Assembly: GCF_031755915.1 (NCBI RefSeq)
Contig: NC_083388.1
Span: forward strand, 4,285,501-4,349,500
DNA from: Ziziphus jujuba
Taxonomy: Eukaryota > Streptophyta > Magnoliopsida > Rosales > Rhamnaceae
Direction: 5' to 3'
DNA length: 64,000 nt
Below the pieces are notes generated by a model, which saw only the letters and a list, made by a program, of their open reading frames with translations, was not told the origin of the DNA and did not search any database. This document shows positions 11,070 to 22,847 of the stretch, piece after piece. The position numbers and the translations under genes are program-made. Positions within the stretch are counted from its first letter, which is position 1, and every line of letters starts with the position of its first letter.

Positions 11070-11823
11070 TATAAAGTATAAAAAAAAAAAATGTTGAACT
11101 CGATAATGAACTAGAGTTATATATGGCCCCTGTTTTACAAAATGTTTGTCAAAGCCAGAGTCTAATTTTTATTAACAGTTTGAAATGGTTTTTAATATTG
11201 TGTGCTTTTTTTTTTTTTTTTTTTTCCTTTGATTTTTATATAAAAACTTAATGGTAAATTGTAATTGGATATGCCACTAGCTAGATACCTTGGCATATAA
11301 TGTGAAATTAAGCAGTCACATCAACAGGAGGTTGAGAGAAGGGCTTTTTAGTCATTGTATGTATAGCAGGAGACCTGACTCAGTGATTAATTTGTTAATG
11401 CTGAATAAATTGAATAGTACTGGCTTTATACTTGGACTGACGGAGTAGAAAATCTCTTGGTTGGAGAACATGGTTTTTCATCGTAAGCCTGAACTCTGGT
11501 TTGGAGTCCATGATTGACTAGCAAACTAGCTATTTCTTTGCCCTGTGAAACATTTTTTCTTCTTCATCATTTTCTTGCTTCAAGATCAACGAATCCAAGG
11601 ATTCTTGTTTTCTTATATGCATTTCCTTATTTTAAGTGTATCAGAAATATAAGAGAATATTTGCTTATGTGGAAATAACATATGAATATTGATTGCTTCA
11701 TATCTAATAAATTATAGGACCAAAGTTTATTTGCTTGTATCTTTTACTCTATTATTATTATTATTTTTTTTATTTTCTCCTGCATTCAAGATGGAATATA
11801 TGCACTATGTTAGCATAACCCTG
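11070..11823. repeat. Segmental duplication, pairs with 30145-30945
   Basis: The order of shared blocks is the same in both segments, from TCGATAATGAAC through AAGCCAGAGTCTAATTTTTA to 'gaatatatgc-ctatgtta'. Part of it (about 11262-11345) is itself an NHL remnant: the 'cacat-aacaggaggttgagaga' words match the FSQPPFNV codons of type B genes. The duplication shows that NHL clusters were copied as blocks, not as single genes. Confidence 0.65.
11262..11345 (-). pseudogene. NHL type B remnant (LEA_2 fragment)
   Basis: The minus-strand text corresponding to FSQPPxxV is joined to a fragment resembling the GHMPKY region. Both are out of context and short, and the same fusion is seen at 30345-30440. 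Confidence 0.4.
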
Positions 11824-13400
11824 AATCCGGTCAAACTCGCCTTAGAAATTTGGCCCAAATTCTACCTGAGCCCACTCAATTTTTTTGGATTGGGTTCGTG
11901 CACTCAATTAACTGTCCGAAGCTCGGCCTAATGTGCTACCCATCGAACCAGTCCAAAGCACAAGCCAATTTGCTAGCCTCAAAATTTAAAAATATTCAAA
12001 TTTTGTTTTTTAAATTTTTATTATTTTGAAAGGTTAAAATAAAATTTAGATTTCAAATGAAATTAATAAAATTTTTATAATATTTATCGAAATTTCTAAA
12101 ATTTTAACAAAATTTTCATGAAAATTTGCATCAATATCTATATTAATTCTTTAACAATTTGATTAAAAAATTCATAATATCCATAGAAATTTCAAAAATT
12201 TTCATGTAAATTTTCAAAAATATTCATGGAAATTTTGAAAATATTTATGATATTTTATAAAAAATTCAAAAATGTTATTGATATTTAATGAGTTATTTTA
12301 CTAAATTAATTTTAGTGATATTTTTTTTAACCATTTAATTGTTTTTTAGTATTTAATGATATGATAAAATAAAATAATTTGAATTCAATAACTTTAGAAA
12401 GTTCTATTCATTGATAATATATATATATATATATATATAGATATTTGTTATACAGTTTGTATAAGATGGATTCATTAGAATCCCATAATTATAAGTTAAT
12501 AATTAATTATATAAGAATAAAAAATAATAACATAAAATAATAAAATGGAAATATAACATTATGTAGAATTGATATTGATGGTATTTAAATTAATAACATT
12601 AAGCAAATAAAAAAAATGATAGAATATATTATACTAAACATCAATGACAGCTATATTTAATACAAGATCTTTATAATTGACATATTAATATTATATGAAA
12701 AATTATTAAGGAGATATATCTTTTGATAATTACTTTTCACATTTCACATTTCACATATCAAAATGAAAACGATAAAGATATTAATAATTTTTAATTATCT
12801 AAAAATTCTATAAGTATCGAGATGATATTTATGAAATATAATATAATTGTAATGATTGTTTTTTTTTGATTAATAAACAATTTATCAAATATATACTCTT
12901 TTTTGCATATTTTTATCAATAATAGTTTATTTATGATCATTATCACTTACTATTAAGAGAAATATAATATCTATTCAATATTTTTACAATTTTTATAATC
13001 AATTTGATAATTGATTGTTTAAATAAGCTAATGCTAAAGTTTTAACAAAATTTTTCATTTTTTAAAATAAATTTTCATAATTTTTTATAAATTTTTATTG
13101 ATATTCGATATTTTTCAAAATTTTCATGAAAATTTACATATTTTAAAATTTCTACATTTTCACCAATACTGAAATTTTAAACCTTGTTGCTAAGTATAAA
13201 TATATATGAAAAATGTGTTAATACAGCCTTTACTGTGATGAAACTTGCTTAATATGTCTGGAAGCAAGTAAATAACTTTAAATATTTTAAGAAAAAAATT
13301 TGTTTACAAGACCAAAAATACCATATCTTTGAAATTATTTAAGTTGCATATGTCCACACTTGATCTAATTGCATGTGTATATATACGGATTTGACCTAAT
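11824..13400. other. Very AT-rich segment interrupting a duplicated flank, probably an old transposon
   Basis: Homology between 11070-11823 and 30145-30945 stops abruptly here. The first ~150 bases are GC-richer (with CCCACTC and GGCCCAAATT words), and the remainder is AT-rich with repeated ATGAAAATTT-like words on both strands. I could not identify terminal repeats, target duplications or coding motifs. Confidence 0.35.
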
Positions 13401-14149
13401 CTGAGTTTAGGTTTATATGTAATTCATGTCTTGATGATATGTGCAGGATAGAGAAAAAAAAAAAAAAAGATAGATAGATAGACTGAAAAAGAGCAATTGC
13501 ATGAAAGACTAGGCAGGAGGGACGGCAAGAATTTATCATTGACCACGAGCAAGAAAGGCAGCTCTCCAATGCCAGCACCCACTACTCGATACGCATTTGG
13601 ATGAATGTTCATGATCTACGGTATGTGGTCCTTACGTTCACTCCCGGAACCTTTATTATTAGCCTTTTAATTGTCTTAAAATTGAACTTTAAAGATGTGT
13701 TTGGAGTTATAAAAATTTATTAAAAAAATTAAAACATTGGGAGGACAATCTGAATTTTATTATGACTACTTATATGAATGTCAAATGTACTTTTAAATTT
13801 CAATCTTTAAAAAAAATTTGAAAAATTGATAAAGGAGATTGTGATGTTATAAGGTGGTCGTGATATAAAAATTATTATATAATGTGTTATATACACGTGC
13901 TGGTGTGGTTTATTACATATTTTCTGATCGGCAAAATCATACATATTTATTTATTTTCTTTTCTGATCAGTAACACTGCGAGAGAAAATAAACCACCAAT
14001 CTTAATCCACAATACCGAAATGCTGCAACAATTAAAAAAGAAAAAAAAAAAAAGACAAAACAAAACAAAATAAAACAAGAGAACATAAAATCAGTCATGT
14101 TAAAAATGAAATAAAAATAAAAAAGAAGATGAATGCTTATTAATAAATA
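13401..14149. other. 3' flank of type B copy 2, no gene
   Basis: AT-rich DNA with a GATA run (13469-13482). Small open frames at 13396-13612 lack family features. Confidence 0.5.
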
Positions 14150-14812
14150 TTAAAGATCTACGTAGCAATCAGCGGGCTGAAAATTGTGTCCCAGCATTAC
14201 ATTTGCAGGTCGACAATAAATCCCAACACGTAGAGGCGAAGACTTCCAGTTTGCTATCCCATACCTTATCTCAGCCCGGACCGAAATGTTTGATGACACA
14301 TTCCCGTGTTGTATGTGCTGAATTATATCCTCATAACCAGGTTTCTTCTCGACTTGTGCAAAAAGTAAGAAAGAAATTCGAGTCACATTGAAGGGAGGTT
14401 GAGAGAAATTCTTTCCAGACCAAACAACAGATTTATCGTTGCTACTGTTACGGCTTAAAATCTTCATTGAACCATAGTATATGGTGGCCTTGGTGTTTGG
14501 ATTGTAGGACCTCATCACAAAGCGGAAGTTGCCCACGAGAGATTCCAGGTTGCTTGGGAGTGTCGCTTCTGAAATCAAACCATATTCGATAGCATAAATG
14601 GGTCGTTTTGGTTTCACAACTGCCCAAATCATGACCATTGCTACGCTCATAATCCCAACTATGCCTATAACCACAAAAGCTATGTGCTTCATTTGCTTGC
14701 TGGAGTAGTCATCATCATCATCATCATCATCATTATGCATTTGCTGAGCAGCTTCTAATTTTTCTGAATGCTGCTGCTCAGACTTGGAGCTACCACTGGA
14801 ACTGGAAGCCAT
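14150..14812 (-). CDS. NDR1/HIN1-like (LEA_2) membrane protein, type B copy 2
   Basis: This intronless gene encodes 220 residues. The cytoplasmic leader contains eight consecutive aspartates (28-35) encoded by a GAT repeat. A membrane span at about 42-66 is followed by KPKRP (67-71). The LEA_2 domain carries NPNTK at 104-108, with Thr replacing the first Lys, then ATIYYG. Sequons are N122, N135, N142, N171 and N175. The end CYVDL and the FSQPPFNVTRI segment place it in type B. The predicted role is a plasma-membrane NHL protein of defence/stress type, at family level only. A clear TATA box lies at 14896-14905. The acidic run contrasts with the serine run of copy 1, so the cytosolic tail is the most divergent part. 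Confidence 0.9.
   Translation of the reverse strand: MASSSSGSSKSEQQHSEKLEAAQQMHNDDDDDDDDYSSKQMKHIAFVVIGIVGIMSVAMVMIWAVVKPKRPIYAIEYGLISEATLPSNLESLVGNFRFVMRSYNPNTKATIYYGSMKILSRNSSNDKSVVWSGKNFSQPPFNVTRISFLLFAQVEKKPGYEDIIQHIQHGNVSSNISVRAEIRYGIANWKSSPLRVGIYCRPANVMLGHNFQPADCYVDL
14708..14731 (-). repeat. Coding GAT microsatellite (poly-Asp)
   Basis: Seven GAT codons and one GAC give eight aspartates in the cytoplasmic tail of type B copy 2. It is a perfect trinucleotide run, so it is length-unstable in principle. Confidence 0.9.
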
Positions 14813-14895
14813 TTTTGTAAAGGGAAGAGAGAGCTTAGGGTTGATATGGGTTTTTGTTTGTAGTTGGTGATATTGAAACAGTTATGATTTTTAGG

Positions 14896-14905
14896 TTATA
14901 TATAG
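14896..14905 (-). promoter_or_regulatory. TATA box of type B copy 2
   Basis: CTATATATAA on the minus strand lies 84-93 bp upstream of the start codon. The position equals that of CTATAAATTA for the 28759-29409 gene. Confidence 0.65.
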
Positions 14906-14994
14906 AGAGCAAAAAAGAAGATTAATGAGATATTTATAGTCTCTAGGTTTAGTCCATAATATTATTTCTTGGTGGGGTAACAAAACACGAGAAT

Positions 14995-15062
14995 TGGTTT
15001 AATTAATTAGTGTATACCAATTGAAGCAAACTAGCTTGTACATATATAAAGAACATGACCCC
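14995..15062 (-). promoter_or_regulatory. Conserved NHL upstream block
   Basis: Another version of the shared box, 183-250 bp upstream of the 14150-14812 gene, with TACCAATTGAAGCAAACTAG and TATAAAGAACATGACCCC on the + strand. Confidence 0.45.
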
Positions 15063-15154
15063 AGTTGTCTATTTCTTTTGGTGACCTTTTTAATTTCATT
15101 GGACGTTGAAAAATTTGGCTAGTTTCTTGCATCAAACTCAAGACCAACGATAAA

Positions 15155-15262
15155 TACCAATATAGCATGAGGCTGCGACTTCCACTTTCCTAGCCAAGAC
15201 CATATCTTTGCCTTAGTTGTAAATTCTAATTGGTTATGCCCTCTGGCCATGTACCTTTGGCG
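15155..15262 (-). pseudogene. NHL remnant (C-terminal part of LEA_2)
   Basis: Words equivalent to the FGNWKS region ('gcgacttccactttcctagcc') and the GHMPKY region ('gtacctttggc') appear in the correct order, but with intervening sequence lost. No reading frame survives. Confidence 0.5.
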
Positions 15263-16158
15263 TATACCATATACATCAATTAGAATTACTCACTCTGTAT
15301 ATATGCTTTTTCTCTACTCATGGTCATGGTGTACTTTTAAGGTCAAGCCTTTAAAAAAGTAAAAATAAAAAAATAAATAGAAAAAATCACTACAAGTGCA
15401 TAAACAATTTTAATACTTTGCCCGAAGAAGCAAGTTTGAAGAAAAGAAGCTTGCTAGAAATATGCAGTGTATAAAATATTTAACAACTATCCAAACAGAT
15501 CTAGGTATACTACTATTCTTTATTAACTGATGATATAAATTTATTTTTTTCACTAATACTATAGTTACTAAAATATTCATCAAAGTTATATACCAATTGA
15601 TGTGATAAATAATGCATATAGTAATATTTAATTGATTTATTTATTTTTGTTCATTTATCCGTTTAAAAGTTTACTTATCTATATTTAGATTATATGAATA
15701 TATTAACCAATAATATCTTAAATATATTATTTGGTAAATAAATTTAATGAATATTTTGGTATCTATAGTATTTTTTTTTCTAAGCTTGTTACTTTAAAGA
15801 GAGGTAAATGTGACATCATGCTACACTTTAGCAGGGAATTTGAATTTTTTTTTAATTAAAAAAACAGGTCACGAAGCAAATTGAAAATTTGTGAAGATTG
15901 AGTATTTTATAATCTTTCTTATAATTTACCCTTTATTAAAGTTTGAATGCACTTGGTATGGAGTATGGATAAAGTTCAGTTAGAAGTAACTGAAATTTCG
16001 TTTTGCATTTTGGAGTAGCTTGTTTTTTGCTTTGGGGCGGAGCAAGTTTATTAGTTTAATCAAAGTACACCATTTGAACCAAGCTAGCTAATATAGCTGG
16101 TATAAAATAACATCACCTTTTCTTTTGCACATAGGAAATTAATTTGTTTTCTCCTTAG
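15263..16158. other. AT-rich flank with an orphan NHL upstream block
   Basis: At 16045-16115 the shared upstream box recurs (TTAGTTTAATC, then TATAAAATAACATCACC) without a gene to its left. The flank continues on the far side of the 16159-19524 element with the TTGCATCAAACTCAAG block. Otherwise nothing coding was found. Confidence 0.45.
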
Positions 16159-19100
16159 TGTCAGGGCCTGTCCAAAATTTCTCACCGAAACCCTAGATAA
16201 GCCCTGATCCCAAGGAAAACCTACTGGACCCCCCAATGAAAAATCCGGCAGAACCTCCCTTAAGGGTTGTATTTATCACAAAATTTTTCTGCACGAAAAA
16301 CACATCTAGAAACATCCCGTTATTCCTCCCACCTTACTACAATTTGTTTCCACAAATTTACAGCATTCCAAAATAATAACAGGGAATCAGTAAGCAATTA
16401 AACAAATATCTGTTCAATCCGTATACAGAGCATCATATAAATAATTATGAAATTAATACAATAACAGATGAAGCAATACAAGATGGAGAGGAAAAAGAGA
16501 GGAAATGCTTCTTGAACTTTCGGCAATGAACTGAGACGTCGGGCTCGCCCTGGACGATCAACGTCTTCTAACCTGGGCCTAGGGGAATGGAATTTAAAAA
16601 TATGATATGCTAATCATCTCAGTGAGTGATCCTATCTACTATACAATTATAATAGTAACGATAATTATAGTACACTTGATTAATTAAGAATAAATAAATA
16701 AATAAATAATAATTAATCGAAAATAATATTTTCTCTCAAAACCCTCACCATTCACTCTGTTGGAAAGGTTCCCTTTTAAAAACATTTTCACAAAATCCAA
16801 CCTTTATGCCCCAAAAATCAAGGAATAATTAATTTAATAAAAATTTAAATAATCAAAATACGAATAAAATATAATAAAATTAATTTAGAATACTTGCATT
16901 AAAGAAATATAACATAAAAGTGAAATTCAATATATAATTCATAAAATTTGATTTAATAAATCAAAATAAACAGTTTCAAAAATATAATTTAAATAATTAC
17001 AAACAATCCTGTAAAATAAGTGGTAGAAAAATACTATAATATTCATTTTGAAATATTCAATCAATCTATATAATATTTTTATGGCAAGATGCATTTTAAA
17101 AACATTAATTTAAAATAAATGACATAAAATATGAATAAATACATTTTAGAAAATACTAATTGGAAATAAGTGATAAAACAAATTAAATACATTTAATTTA
17201 AATGCTGCTTTAAAACTTTAGGATTTGAAATTTATATGTGAAAAATAATACTTGACGCACCATACTATATATCAATGATGCCCTACGATACCTAGCGTCT
17301 CGAGCACCGTCCTGCAGGACGTTAAAGAGAGAAACTTGCATACGGTCGCTTCGGCGTCCCGACAGCGCCGCTGCTTAAACCGTCAACCCGGCTATGGAGG
17401 GGGACGGCTTATGGCCAATATCAAACTTGTCTACCCTCGGTCCGATGGTAACTCACGGGAGACATTATAACTTGCACGCTCATCCACATACATAGTACAA
17501 AACACCAGTATTATATGAGTGCGTCTAAATAAATAACCATATTATTTTAAAAATAACAATAATAATAATTTTTTTTTTTAAAACTCACCGTGGGAATCAT
17601 ACAATTTTTCAAATTCACAATCCTACATTTTTTCTTTAATCCTCATCATAAATTCATCACTTTAAAATCCATCAATTTCACCATAAATAAATCAATTCCA
17701 TAATAATTAAATGCATAAAAATATTTTTGAAGCATAATACTTTTAAAACAAATATTTTTCTTCAAATCCTTAAAATCAAGCTGTACCAAAAATGATATTA
17801 AAAACTATATCAAATCCGAATACAATTAAATTCATATAAATCACCATCATAACGCCAACATTAAACTTAACAATAATTTAAATCAAACTTTAACACATGA
17901 ATCTTAAGTCCCAAAATATATTTTTGCACCAAAACACATATTAAAAAAATTATCATAAATTGGCAATATAATTCTATATAGAAATTCTCTTAATATCAAA
18001 TACATAAACATATTTTTGAAATATTCAATTATGAAATATTCCAACAAATTAATTTAATAATTAATAATTTCAATTTCAATTTCATAAAATTCTTTAGATC
18101 AAAATATTTCTTAATATATAAATCTTTTGATTCACTCAATTGAGCATCCAATTTCCAAATATAAATCTACTAAATATTTATCACATAGAATATCAATTTC
18201 AAATATTCAATTAATACAAAATATTCACAAATTTTATTCTCGAAATTAATTTGAAGGTGGGTCACTCACCTTGAGCAGGCAATCCAACCAAGATCCTCCA
18301 TAGGATCAATTATATGGCTCACACGTGCTCCTAAAATAACAATATTACACAAAATCAAATAAATTAATATTTTATTAGGGTAAATAATATCCGGTACCCG
18401 GGAGTTTTAACATAAACGGTGTCCAAAATTCATAAATAAGGTATCAACGAAAGCTGAGGGGATGAGGAATACGTTACCGATCTCCGTTGGACTCAATTCG
18501 ACTAGAGATAGCCGGAAAGTGGATGGAAGCTTTTGGCCGAACTTCAATTTGTCGTGTCTCCTAAACGGCAGGGAATTGAGCTGAATGGACTTCAAAATCG
18601 AGCTCTGGAGGTCCAAAATAGGTGGAAAGGAGTATCAATTTGGCCGAGTGGTGGCTGGATCACCGACGGAGCCAATCTTGCCGTCGTCGGCAACGAAGCC
18701 CGATTCGGCCCCATCCGGTGATGGTTGGCCACCATTTTCTGGCTGCTGGCTGGAATCTTCCCCCTCTTCCTCCCCATCAGGCGCGTGTGGCTTCATATGA
18801 TCAAAAAAAAAAAAAAAGAAAAACGGGATGAAGCCGAGAAGGAGAAGGAAGGAAGAAGGAAGAAGAAAAGAAAAGAAAAAGAAAAAGAAAGAAATTTTCG
18901 TGGGTGTTTTCCCATGTGAGGAAAAAGGAATTTTTTTTTAAATAATAATAATAATAATAAAATAATAAAATAATAAAATAATAAAATAATAAAATAAATA
19001 AATAATATTAAGATAATATAATATTAATATGGTTGATATGTGGCCTCTCTTTATTGTGACACATAGCACCCTTTATTAAGTCACACATGGCATACTGTTC

Positions 19101-19524
19101 ACATATTTAAAAATAATATTAAAATAGTACTGTATTTGAAAAAATTTATAGGTCTATAACTTTTCAACAAAATATCCAAATCAGGTGTACTGCTAGTCTA
19201 TGGACTCGTATCGAGGAGTAATTTACATTCGTACATGAGTCAAAGCTTATATCCCCAAAAATAAAAAGTCAACCGGTACCCTTGGACAATTTGGACCTCA
19301 ACTTGTTTTGTTCATAACTTTCAAACCGTAGCTCCATTTTCGACGTGCTACTAGTCTATGAACTCTTGCCAATGTGTACTTTGTAACGGGACCTTGGTCA
19401 ATGTGAAATTTCATCGGAAGCAAAAAATCAACATTTGATCCCTCTTGGTCAATGATGGTCAAACCTGGTCAACCTCGGTCAAATTTGAGAAATTTTCGAT
19501 GTACTTCGGGACGGGGTGTTACAT
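16159..19524 (-). mobile_element. 3.37 kb LTR-like element, family 1, copy 1 (probable solo LTR)
   Basis: The left end is TGTCAGGGCC and the right end GGGTGTTACA, so the ends are TG...CA. TTAG is duplicated at 16155-16158 and 19525-19528. There is no internal pair of terminal repeats, no primer-binding site and no retroviral-type protein motif across 3.4 kb. The simplest reading is a solo LTR from a retrotransposon with unusually long LTRs. It is closest to 53948-57254: the 16660-16990 and 54440-54740 stretches are nearly identical. A GC-rich stretch (18480-18800) near the GTTACA end produces chance open frames. Confidence 0.75.
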
Positions 19525-19528
19525 TAGT

Positions 19529-20671
19529 TTGTCATTTACTTGCATCAAACTCAAGCATCTATGGATTTAAATAATAATTCCATTATTTATGTATTTTTCT
19601 AATTTTTATTTATTCAATATATAGTAAGAGAATGTTAAGCATTGTGAATTTCATATGGAAAGACCGTCTTAGTCTCATCGGCCAGCTCTATTCTCATCCT
19701 TGCCATTATAGAATTATACAAGCAGATTCATATGCAAAATAATATTAGCAGGCTAAGGCTTAGTTGATCATTCATTGTAGACGGTTATTATACAAGAATT
19801 TTTAGTCATGAATATGTAATTAAATTTTTGCTAAAACATATTTTGATTAAATTATTTTATTATCTAGAAGCTATTTTGAGAAGTAGGATATATAGGGTAT
19901 GCTTCTAGAATAAAAAAACAACAGTTATAGCAAAAGCCAAACTAGGTCTAAGTTCGATCTGACTTGTCATTTTTCTATCATATATATACGAACTTTGACA
20001 AAATTTTCTTTCCGAAAATGTACATATTCGCAAGAGGTTGCTTTGATAGTATTATATTTTTAGGATGATGCACTCTGTTTTCTGACTACATACGAAATGA
20101 CTAATAAATATCATAACTCAGTCAAGCAAAATTTTGATAAAGATTTCAACGGAAAAGAAAAAAAATACAGGATTTAAAATAATATATATATATATATATA
20201 GATATTATTTTGGAGGCATGGGCCTCGAATTTGGATCATTAACTGAGCTATGTCTCTGAAAGTATGACTAGCAATAAAGTTAACTACTGAAAAAAAATAA
20301 AATAAAATTGATCTACTCCAGGTCGAATTAAAATGGTTCTGTTAAAATGAATTTTAATTTAATTCTCGACTTCACAAATAACTCTGAATTGTGGAGTTAT
20401 ATTAGATTGTTCCGAGCAAAAGATTTTGTTCCTCCCTATCCATAATGCCAAATTTGCGCAGTAAGCAAAATTGTTCTCACAATATACATACTCAGAAAGT
20501 AATCAGTAGTTAATCTTTCAATTTATAGTTATAATTTCCCCCTTTTTCTTCTTCTTCTTCTTCTTCCCAAAAAAAAAAAAAAAAAAAAATTCCCCTTTTT
20601 CAACAAAATCATACATATTTATTTTTCTTTCTTACTTATTCTGTGATAAATTAACAACGCTAAACAAACTT
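19529..20671. repeat. Segmental duplication, pairs with 43090-44880
   Basis: From 'gcaggctaaggcttagtt' at about 19748 to 'caatttatagttataatt' near 20535, blocks match 43112-43818 and 44760-44895 in order. The second copy is interrupted by about 940 bp of unrelated sequence. The segment lies between NHL remnants in both places. Confidence 0.65.
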
Positions 20672-20853
20672 AACACGACAATCAGATGACCAAAAGCCAA
20701 ATACAGCAGGAAAACAATAATTATCCCCACAATTATGACTAGAACATCATAAGGAATGTACCTTGTTATTATTATTATTTTTTTTTTTTAAGAATTGCTC
20801 TTGCTGATGATCTGCTTCTGGGTCTTGGATCAGATTTGGAACTATTGGAAGCT
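20672..20853 (-). pseudogene. NHL remnant: both ends fused, middle deleted
   Basis: The left 45 bases match the last codons of type B genes (around the CYVDL end and the 'IYCQPA' region). They then jump directly to sequence for the membrane span ('attatccccacaattatgac') and the leader. The whole central LEA_2 domain is missing, and an ATT microsatellite interrupts the leader. Confidence 0.55.
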
Positions 20854-21421
20854 TATATACGTATATATATATATATATATATATATGTTTATATATTGTA
20901 AAAGAAGCTATGGGGAGTGATATTGTTTTGTTTGGAGTTGGATATATCTTATTGATTTATAGATTGCTTTAATTATAGATAGTTAAAAGCAAGGAGAATT
21001 TTATTTTATTTTATTTTATTGATATTGAAGTAAAGGGTTTCAAGTTTTGGATTTTTGCTAGAAAAAATAGTAACTTTGCTATTAGGTTGTTCTAAAGAGA
21101 TATAAAAAAGAATCTCTTGGTTAAGGATAATAAGTAAGACAAGATTTTTGCTTTGGCTTGGAACACATTTAATTGTTGTTGAGACCAATGAAGTAGTAAG
21201 AACATGAGTTAATTTGTTTCTATTCTTTCAGTGGCCTTCTTCTTTGCTCCTTTTAATTTGGAAACGTTTTTTTTTTTTTTCCCTCTTTATCATATGATAA
21301 AGAAAATGCATTTTCTTGTGTCAAACTCAACACAACTGAAGAATTCAGGGGAATTAAAATTTAGTTAATGATTCTCTTATTTATTTCTGGTTTTTTCAGA
21401 AAGGAATTGTTTTGTTTTTAT
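20854..21421. other. Upstream flank of a dead NHL copy
   Basis: Blocks are shared with 2370-2960, including the 'gatttttgctttggc-tggaaca' stretch. A TA microsatellite lies at 20858-20885. No gene was seen. Confidence 0.45.
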
Positions 21422-21520
21422 AGACTTAGCCTAATGGTAAAAACCATAAGAATATCCCTATAGGTTGAGGTTCAAACTTTAAGCTGAGTAAAATTCCTCT
21501 CTTCAAGTTGTAATGTTGAC
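21422..21520 (+). mobile_element. Possible tRNA-derived SINE fragment
   Basis: A pol III-type A box TAGCCTAATGG (21427-21437) and B-box-like GGTTCAAACTT (21469-21479) are spaced as in tRNA-derived SINEs. The fold of a tRNA is not present. No target duplication was resolved. Confidence 0.35.
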
Positions 21521-22289
21521 CCAAAAAAGAAAAAAAAAAGTATAACTTCAGACTGATTATTCTATATAATGAGCTAAAAGAAGTAAAGTATCCCTTGGTT
21601 GTAGGATATTAATGCCAAGTGCTTTGGTGAGGAACACATTTACTTATTCTACCAAAAAAAGAGAGGAAAACATTAATATATTAGTATAATTTTGCTTTTC
21701 TTTCGGAGTGAGTCCCTCCTTTGAACATATATATATATATATATATAGGAACTTTTCTCCTTTAAGATTTCTTGCATCGAAGGCAAAACATCTTTCGTCC
21801 CAAAAAAAGAAGAAGTGAAAACACATTGGTAACAGGAGTGAGATAGTAATTCAAACTTCATGAATTCCAAGCCCAATAATTCAAGTTTCTTTCTGGTAAG
21901 AGAATGGTGAAGCCCGCTATAGTGGAAATGATATATAATATATATACACTTGCATTATCTTGATCTTAGAGTGAACCAAAATATATATCATGATTTCATT
22001 GAAGTCCATCATTGCTGACCAAACTTGTAAGAGGACGGAAGGTTAATTACAGATAAACAATTATTTAGTAAATGAGCCGTTCATTGCCAAAGTTCAAATC
22101 CTCATATCACAGAATATTAAAAAAATAAAAATAAAAATCCTGACACAATGAAAAAATAATAACAAAAATAAACACTCTCCAAATTAAATTATCTTTGGTT
22201 ATGGCACCTAAAACCTAACTGCTCTGTATCATATTGGGAAAAATTTCTGCAGTGAGATTTTTCTAGATTTTTTCAAAAATCTATTTAAC
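21521..22289. other. NHL flank homology, no gene
   Basis: The 21545-21900 part matches 3480-3620 and 31740-32000 (upstream flank of a third NHL lineage). The 21990-22285 part matches the NHL 3' flank at 5140-5930. The 4-bp target duplication TAAC of the following element is 22286-22289. Confidence 0.5.
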
Positions 22290-22811
22290 TGTAACACCCC
22301 ATCCTGAACAACATCAGAATTTTTTTCACGTTGATCGAGGTTGACTAGGTTTGACCGCCATTGACCAAGAGGGGTCAAAATTTGACTTTTTGATCCGGAT
22401 GGAATTTCTTTCTGATTGGGGTACCGTTGTGAAATATGCATCGACTTGATTCCATAGACTAGTAGTACGTTGAAAACGAAGCTGCAGTTTGAAAGATATG
22501 GGCAAAACAAGTTGAGATCTGAACTGTCCAAGGGATACCGGAGTTGAGTTTTTGCTCGTGCAAAGTTGAGTTTTGACTCATGCATGGTTACGAAGTACTC
22601 ATTGATATGAGTTCATAAACTAGCGGCACGTCCAAAATGGATATGTGGTTTAAAAGTTATGGATCTGCAAAGTTTTCTAATACATCATTATTTTATTAAT
22701 TTCTTTTCCTTTTTTTTTCTTTTTCCTTTATTTTTTTTTCTTTCTTTTTCTTTTCTTTGGGGCACGTGAAAAAGAGGAGGGAAGGGGTACTATTCATCAT
22801 CCCCTCCCTCT

Positions 22812-22816
<5 letters not shown>

Positions 22817-22844
<28 letters not shown>
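22817..22844. repeat. (TC)n microsatellite within the LTR
   Basis: A pure CT/TC run lies inside the GC-richer part of the outer element. Confidence 0.8.

Positions 22845-22847
<3 letters not shown>

Noticed and set aside
16159..19524. A complete autonomous retrotransposon
   Set aside because: No gag, protease, integrase or reverse transcriptase motif in six frames and no internal terminal repeats.
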